A stretch of 64,000 nt of DNA from Lachnospiraceae bacterium UBA7050 (GTDB lineage: Bacteria > Bacillota > Clostridia > Lachnospirales > Lachnospiraceae): NCBI GenBank assembly GCA_002493905.1, contig DLAJ01000022.1, forward strand, positions 89,905 through 153,904, given 5' to 3'. Positions 59,310-64,000 of the stretch are shown here, in pieces. Both the position numbers and the translations under genes were made by a program. Positions within the stretch are counted from its first letter, which is position 1, and every line of letters starts with the position of its first letter. Under the pieces are notes generated by a model. It searched no databases. It saw only the letters and a program-made list of their open reading frames with translations, and was not told the origin of the DNA.

Positions 59310-60578
59310 ATGCTGGTACAGATTTTATCATTTACACATCATTTAACCACCATGCTGTTCGGTATCTATATCTCCGCGTTCTTTTTGGGAGTCAGGCAGA
59401 ACCGGAGAAATATTCTTACGCTGTTCCTGCTGTTTTCCGGTGTGGGAATCCTATATCTTGCCAATATTTTCCTGTGGGGCATTACGGTTACCGACCGGTT
59501 CTATGCGCTGATCGTGCATCTGCCGCTGATCATATTTTTGGCCGCGTATTATAAATATTCAGTCGTTTCGTCGTGCATTTCTGTGTTTTCCGCCTATCTC
59601 TGCTGTCAGTTAAGCAACTGGATCGGACTGGTCGTGTTGATGGTTACGGGAGAACAGTGGTGTTACTATGCTTCGCGGATTCTCATTACGATTACCACTT
59701 TTTTTCTACTGTGTAAATTTGTGTGCCGAACGACTGAAATCATCTTTGCAAGAGGCACGAGGGAGCTTTATATCATAGGATTGCTTCCAACGGTCTATTA
59801 TATTTATGATTATTCCTTTACAAAAATTTCCAGCCTGCTTTATTCCAATAATAAGATAGTAGTAGAATTTTTGGGGTTTGTTTTCTGCCTCACTTATTTT
59901 GCGTTCCTGCTTATTTATTTCCGGGAATATGAAAAAAAGCAGGAGATCAAACAGTATAATGAGCTGATGAAGCTGCAGCTCCTCTCCATTGAAAAAGAGG
60001 TGGAACAGGTAAAACGCAGCAAAGAGAAGCTGTCTATATTAAGGCATGATATGCGCCACCATCTGAATATTATTCTCACGCAGCTGCAAAACGGCAGCAC
60101 AAAAAAAGCGGTTGATTATATCGGGGAGATCGGAGACAGCTATGATGACACGAAGATGATTACCTATTGTAAGAATGAAATGATCAATTCTGTTATTTCT
60201 ATTTATCATACGCGTTTTATGGAAAGGAATATGGCGTTCCATTGCGATATTTCCGTAGGGGAAAGGCTTCCGTGTCCCGATACGGCGATCTGTGCCGTTT
60301 TATCGAACGCTTTGGAAAATGCCATGCATGCATTAGAGGAATTAGACGCAGAGAAAAGATTAGTAAAGCTCACGATTTCTGAAAAAGGAAATCATCTTCT
60401 GATTGAATTGGAAAACCCGGCTGCAAGGATTCCAAAATTTGCCGATGGGATTCCGGTATCCGGACAAAAAGGCCATGGCATTGGCATAAAAAGTATTGTA
60501 TACTATGTAGAACAGCTAAACGGACAATATCATTTCTCATTTACCGGAAACGCGTTTCTTTTAAGAATCATTATTTAG
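59310..60578 (+). CDS. GHKL-type (AgrC-like) sensor histidine kinase
   Basis: 422 residues. Six or seven hydrophobic helices to about residue 205, a coiled coil (about 208-240), the phosphoacceptor His in LRHDMRHHLNII near 246, and a C-terminal ATPase domain with the N-box LSNALENAMHAL and GHGIGIKSIVYYV. This is the AgrC/ComD-like class that often senses peptides. No agrB- or agrD-like gene is adjacent. GGAAGAAATGATCA precedes ATG. It is followed by its response regulator gene 11 bp later. Confidence 0.92.
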   Translation: MLVQILSFTHHLTTMLFGIYISAFFLGVRQNRRNILTLFLLFSGVGILYLANIFLWGITVTDRFYALIVHLPLIIFLAAYYKYSVVSSCISVFSAYLCCQLSNWIGLVVLMVTGEQWCYYASRILITITTFFLLCKFVCRTTEIIFARGTRELYIIGLLPTVYYIYDYSFTKISSLLYSNNKIVVEFLGFVFCLTYFAFLLIYFREYEKKQEIKQYNELMKLQLLSIEKEVEQVKRSKEKLSILRHDMRHHLNIILTQLQNGSTKKAVDYIGEIGDSYDDTKMITYCKNEMINSVISIYHTRFMERNMAFHCDISVGERLPCPDTAICAVLSNALENAMHALEELDAEKRLVKLTISEKGNHLLIELENPAARIPKFADGIPVSGQKGHGIGIKSIVYYVEQLNGQYHFSFTGNAFLLRIII

Positions 60579-60589
60579 GAGCAGGCCTA

Positions 60590-61297
60590 ATGAAAATAGC
60601 AGTTTGCGATGATGAAGTACAGTTTATGGATGCGGTCTGTCCGCTGCTGGAGCAATGGGCAAGAGAGAGCGGAATGAAGCTGACGCTCTACCGGTTTACA
60701 AATGGGGATGATCTGGTGGAGGCGCACCGGAACGAAACGATGGATTTAATTATTCTGGATGTTATCATGCCGCTGTTAAACGGCATCGACACGGCAAGGG
60801 AGCTTCGAAGCATGAATCAGACTGTTCCGATTATTTTTCTTACCTCCTCCAGAGAATTCGCCGTCGATTCCTATGAAGTAAAAGCGCTGAATTATCTTAT
60901 GAAACCTGTAGACCATGACAAACTGTTTTTTACGTTGAATGAATTCCTAAAAACGTTTAACCTGTCTAAAGCTTCTTTTACTGCAAAAACCGCCGATGGT
61001 TTCTGCAGGATTGTCATTGCCGATGTGGATTTTCTGGAGGCGCAGAACAAGCAGGTTCTTGTTCACTTAACGGGGGACAGAACCATTGCGATCCGGGAGC
61101 TGTTTTCAAAATGTGCGGAGGTTTTTTCTCCCGAAAACGGCTTCTGCTGCTGTCACCGCAGTTATATTGTGAATCTGGGCAATGTAGAGCGGTTTTCAAA
61201 AACGGAAGTGATTACAGCCTGCCATTCCGTCATACCGATATCCCGAAATAACTATGCCGCGTTTAAGGAAGCTTACTTCAACCATATGTTTGAGTAA
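60590..61297 (+). CDS. LytTR family response regulator
   Basis: 235 residues. Receiver domain 1-120 with acidic residues CDDE near 7-10, phosphoacceptor Asp in LIILDVIMP near 56, and Lys in LMKPVD near 103. The C-terminal LytTR DNA-binding domain (about 135-232) includes FLEAQNKQVLVHL, FSKCAEVFSPENGFCCCHRSYIVNL and ISRNNYAAFKEAY. It pairs with the preceding GHKL kinase. LytTR proteins bind paired 9-bp direct repeats about 21 bp apart. A tandem array with just that period begins 167 bp downstream of the gene, a candidate target. Confidence 0.94.
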   Translation: MKIAVCDDEVQFMDAVCPLLEQWARESGMKLTLYRFTNGDDLVEAHRNETMDLIILDVIMPLLNGIDTARELRSMNQTVPIIFLTSSREFAVDSYEVKALNYLMKPVDHDKLFFTLNEFLKTFNLSKASFTAKTADGFCRIVIADVDFLEAQNKQVLVHLTGDRTIAIRELFSKCAEVFSPENGFCCCHRSYIVNLGNVERFSKTEVITACHSVIPISRNNYAAFKEAYFNHMFE

Positions 61298-61343
61298 CGG
61301 GATGGAGGAAGGAGCGGTTAAAGGGAAATAATAGATAATCACA

Positions 61344-61457
61344 TTGTTTGACAGAGAATGGGAAGGCTGTACATTAAACGAGATTTATGAAAACTGGAAC
61401 TGGATTCTGACAAGAGAGGCAGGCGGGGAATGGAAGCATATTGACCACGGGTATTGA
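61344..61457 (+). pseudogene. Possible fragment of a small gene
   Basis: A 37-codon frame (from TTG 61344 to TGA 61455-61457) encodes FDREWEGCTLNEIYENWNWI followed by LTREAGGEWKHIDHGY, which reads like genuine protein. There is no ribosome binding site and a stop lies just upstream, so this may be the C-terminal remnant of a lost gene. Confidence 0.3.
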
Positions 61458-61463
61458 GGGAGA

Positions 61464-61543
61464 TGCATTCCATGGAATAGAAGTACATTCCATTGGAATA
61501 GAAGTACATTCCATTGGAATAGAAGTACGTTCCATGGAACAGG
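61464..61543 (+). repeat. 21-bp-period tandem array with internal palindromes
   Basis: Units start at 61464 (20 bp, variant), 61484, 61505 and 61526 (partial). The unit is TACATTCCATTGGAATAGAA plus G; each carries the dyad ATTCCA/TGGAAT. The last unit reads TACGTTCCA, partly fitting a LytTR half-site. The array sits between the LytTR regulator gene and the small gene at 61553. Confidence 0.85.
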
Positions 61544-61552
61544 GGGCGCAGG

Positions 61553-61888
61553 ATGACGGTTGATGATATCAGACAGATGATTCAGAAAGAGGGATTTGGC
61601 GTTTACGGCGGAACAAAAGAATATCATATATACATTTGTGCCGGAGATACCTTGTACGGTACGGGAGATTATGAGGACGAGCCGCAGACAGCCAATGATA
61701 AAAACGTGCGGTGTTACACTGTCTATATCAGTGATATGCTGGATCCGGGCAGGATCAATGCCTCTGCCGGACAGTATGAAAGTTTTGAGGAAGCTGTAAG
61801 AGAGGCGGAAAAAACCGCCGGATTTGCCGGATGGAAGGATTGCGGAGATAAGCAGTCCTTTTTACATTTGAGAAACTTGTGCTCGTAA
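61553..61888 (+). CDS. Small hypothetical protein downstream of the tandem array
   Basis: 111 residues, soluble: MTVDDIRQMIQKEGFGVYGG, then YICAGDTLYGTGDYEDEP and a helical SAGQYESFEEAVREAEKTAG segment. AGGGGGCGCAGG immediately precedes ATG. I do not recognise the family. The tandem array ends 10 bp before it, so transcription is probably governed there. The downstream region to 62102 holds only short broken frames. Confidence 0.6.
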   Translation: MTVDDIRQMIQKEGFGVYGGTKEYHIYICAGDTLYGTGDYEDEPQTANDKNVRCYTVYISDMLDPGRINASAGQYESFEEAVREAEKTAGFAGWKDCGDKQSFLHLRNLCS

Positions 61889-62102
61889 AGCACGTTTCCT
61901 ATTGCTGTTGGATTGGTGGTGATGATATGAATCTGTATTATGAATTGCGGGCTGTTCGATGAATCCGAGAACGACCTGTTTCGGAAAAGCATTATTTTCT
62001 ATTATTTTGTGGATTTAGAGATGATGAGATCAAAGGCAAAGGAATATATAGCCGGGCTTATGCGGGTAACTGACAGGGAAATGCAGATAGGGAGAACTTT
62101 CT

Positions 62103-62783
62103 ATGGAGAAACATATTCTGATCGTTGACGATGACGAGGATTTGTCGTTTATCATTGCCGAAATGCTGGAAGGGCATGGATTTTCGGTCACTTCCACACA
62201 AACGCTTGAAGATGCGTTTGCACTTCTTGCAAAAAATAAATTCCATCTCATTCTGCTCGACATCAATCTGCCGGACGGTACGGGTTTTGAGTTATGCGGG
62301 GAGCTGCGGCGTGTCTCGACGGTGCCGGTAATATTTGCCAGTGCGCGTACAAGTGAGAGCGACCGTGTTTCGGGGTTTGACATGGGCGGGGACGATTATC
62401 TGCCGAAGCCGTATTCCATGCGCGAATTACTGTCTCGTGTGAATGCCGTGATGAGGCGGGCGTATGGATTTGACGAGCAGGAAAGGGTCGTAACATTCGG
62501 GGATGTCTGCGTCAATCTGACTGCGCGGACTGTTTCAAAGAAAGGAGAAAGCATTTCCCTGTCCCTGCGCGAATTTGACCTGCTGGCGTATTTGTGTGAA
62601 CACCCGAATACCGCACTCTCAAAGGAAAAACTGCTTGGCGGGGTGTGGGGCGCGTTCTCGGAGCTTGAACCGTCCACGCTGACGGTGCATATCCGCTGGC
62701 TTAGGGAGAAATTGGAGGACGACCCTGCCGCGCCGCAATATATCAAAACAGTCTACAAAGTAGGATATAAACTGGAGATATGA
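62103..62783 (+). CDS. OmpR-family response regulator
   Basis: 226 residues. Receiver domain with IVDDDEDLS, phosphoacceptor Asp in LILLDINLPDG near 53, and Lys in YLPKPYSMREL near 102. A C-terminal winged helix (about 130-226) follows, with LSLREFDLLAYL and TVHIRWLREKLEDDP. The gene overlaps the sensor kinase gene by four bases (ATGA), so they are co-translated. The GGGAGAAC tract precedes ATG. Target genes are not evident; the operon ends near the window edge. Confidence 0.95.
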   Translation: MEKHILIVDDDEDLSFIIAEMLEGHGFSVTSTQTLEDAFALLAKNKFHLILLDINLPDGTGFELCGELRRVSTVPVIFASARTSESDRVSGFDMGGDDYLPKPYSMRELLSRVNAVMRRAYGFDEQERVVTFGDVCVNLTARTVSKKGESISLSLREFDLLAYLCEHPNTALSKEKLLGGVWGAFSELEPSTLTVHIRWLREKLEDDPAAPQYIKTVYKVGYKLEI

Positions 62784-63928
62784 AAGGACAACGAATGAAA
62801 TCAAGAATTTTTAAGCTGGCAGCATTGTCCCTATGCGCACTTGCCGTCATTACAGCGGTTATGGTATTTATGGACAAAAGCTGTGGTTACGATGAAATGA
62901 AATCGGGGCAGATTATCGCGTTGAATGAAATCGGGCAGCTTGCGCGGCTGGGGGAATATGATGAGATGTCCGCAAAAGCGGATGCTCTTGCCGAAACGAT
63001 CCGGCAGACCGAAATGCATCCTTCCGACGGGCGGCTTATTCTGCTTGGCTGCGTCTGTGCGGGATTTATCCTGATTATTTTTGGCTACGTTTATTATGCT
63101 CTGTTGCGCCCGTTTGACAGGCTGAAATGCTTTGCCGCAAATATATCGCGCGGGGATTTTGATATTCCGCTGGACTATGGGCGCACAAATTATTTCGGCG
63201 AGTTTACATGGGCGTTTGACAGTATGCGCCGTGAAATCACGAAAGCCCGCGCCTGCGAACGAGAAGCGATAGAAAACAATAAAACCGTGATTGCAACGCT
63301 CTCCCACGATATCAAAACGCCGATCGCTTCCATCCGTGCGTACTGCGAGGGGCTGGGGGCGAATATGGACACTTCTCCCGAAAAAAGAAGGCATTATGTC
63401 GACGTGATCATGCGCAAGTGCGATGAGGTGGCGGGATTGACGAATGATTTGTTTTTACATTCGCTGTCTGATCTGGATATGCTGAAAATTGAGCCGGAAA
63501 GGTTTGAACTTTGCGAATTTATGTGTGTGGTTATCGAAGACATTTCAGCCGAGCGAAACGACATCACATTCACAAAACCGAATTTTTCCGCGCTTGTGAA
63601 CGCGGATAAAAACCGCTTTTCACAGATTGTCGAAAATCTGATAAACAATTCCCGTAAATACGCGAAAACCGATATTGAAATTTCCCTGACACGCGAAAAT
63701 GACGCAGTTTCGCTCAAATTCCGTGACAATGGCGGCGGTATTCCCGATGAGGATATGCCGTTTATTTTTGATAAATTCTACCGTGGAAAGAATTGTGGAA
63801 ACGAGCAGGGTTCGGGTCTGGGCCTGTATATTGTGAAATATCTTGCGGAGAAAATGGGAGCTGAAATTTCACTCTGCAACCGTGCGGGCGGTCTGGAGGC
63901 AGTCATAAAAATTCCTGCAATCTTTTAG
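62780..63928 (+). CDS. HisKA sensor histidine kinase with HAMP domain
   Basis: 382 residues from ATG 62780 (overlapping the regulator stop); ATG 62795, with AAAGGA six bases upstream, is an equally good start. TM1 about 10-30, a short extracellular loop of about 55 residues, TM2 about 86-110, HAMP to about 165, phosphoacceptor His in LSHDIKTPIASI near 176, N-box VENLINNSRKYA, G1 RDNGGGIPDEDM and G2 GSGLGLYIVKYL. It phosphorylates the partner regulator in response to an unknown envelope signal. Complete within the window; the last 72 bp after it hold no gene. Confidence 0.95.
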   Translation: MKGQRMKSRIFKLAALSLCALAVITAVMVFMDKSCGYDEMKSGQIIALNEIGQLARLGEYDEMSAKADALAETIRQTEMHPSDGRLILLGCVCAGFILIIFGYVYYALLRPFDRLKCFAANISRGDFDIPLDYGRTNYFGEFTWAFDSMRREITKARACEREAIENNKTVIATLSHDIKTPIASIRAYCEGLGANMDTSPEKRRHYVDVIMRKCDEVAGLTNDLFLHSLSDLDMLKIEPERFELCEFMCVVIEDISAERNDITFTKPNFSALVNADKNRFSQIVENLINNSRKYAKTDIEISLTRENDAVSLKFRDNGGGIPDEDMPFIFDKFYRGKNCGNEQGSGLGLYIVKYLAEKMGAEISLCNRAGGLEAVIKIPAIF

Positions 63929-64000
63929 AGATTGAGTTCCTTAAGGACTTCTTAATAACTTTTATGGTTAATGGAGTTAGGCGATTGCGAAACTCGTTCG

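Noticed and set aside
59310..61297. Complete agr-type quorum-sensing operon
   Set aside because: Kinase and regulator are present but no agrB-like protease or agrD-like peptide frame is adjacent on either strand.
61464..61543. CRISPR array
   Set aside because: The units are contiguous with no unique spacers; period 20-21 bp is far too short.
61385..61627. Minus-strand frame with repeated WNVLLFQ units
   Set aside because: The repeat is simply the reverse reading of the 21-bp tandem array; no start signal.
61940..62128. 62-codon frame overlapping the start of the OmpR-type regulator
   Set aside because: It has no ribosome binding site, overlaps the regulator gene by 26 bp in another frame and shows no motif.

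Overview
The window looks like a chromosomal segment of a low-to-mid GC Gram-positive anaerobe of the Clostridia, most likely a Lachnospiraceae-type gut or rumen bacterium. The reasons are strong AGGAGG ribosome binding sites, a catabolite-control cluster (hprK, glcK, murB, rapZ, whiA and a Crh-like HPr), an Amt-PII fusion, and glycoside hydrolase loci with lipoprotein enzymes. Genus-level placement is inference. I saw no rRNA, tRNA, CRISPR array or intact insertion sequence.

Layout. 1-7149: the 3' part of a maltodextrin locus (binding protein cut by the window edge, two permeases, a GH13 lipoprotein and a large regulator with two helix-turn-helix modules). 7157-9291: a small secreted-peptide gene converging on that regulator, a 39-bp near-perfect palindrome, and a divergent degenerate ABC-type protein. 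This is a candidate peptide-signalling locus. 9309-20229: an Rpn-type nuclease, a chemoreceptor, CTP synthase, a polytopic membrane protein, FtsH and a MATE exporter. 20301-28541: uvrC, then hprK-glcK-murB-rapZ-whiA-crh-like and a lipid kinase. 28615-32011: an alanine-type symporter with a large insert, a 667-bp gene-free stretch packed with hairpins, and fructose-bisphosphate aldolase.

32435-50211 is more accessory: a DUF4143 ATPase, a GNAT protein, cyclophilin, a secreted YD-repeat-like protein behind a promoter whose spacer contains a G9 tract, an orphan ParA with a small partner, Amt-PII behind a leader with two terminators, a protease-membrane-FHA protein, a heterodimeric ABC exporter with a small gene between its halves, a rhomboid protease, a GNAT protein, and an AT-rich ATPase + TOPRIM-like pair that looks like a phage-defence module.

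50368-55937 is a galactan-use locus (GH53 lipoprotein with carbohydrate-binding module, GH42 beta-galactosidase, divergent LacI regulator). 56093-63928 is regulatory: an XRE/GyrI-like regulator with an unknown partner, a PAS-GAF-GGDEF cyclase, a GHKL kinase with LytTR regulator followed by a 21-bp-period tandem array that could be its operator, a small unknown gene, and an OmpR/HisKA two-component pair.

A family of about 70-bp double-hairpin repeats occurs at 18752, 23288 and 32251. Recurrent terminator-like hairpins with shared cores occur at 28601, 30519, 32043 and 50313. All family names come from reading motifs; no database search was run.
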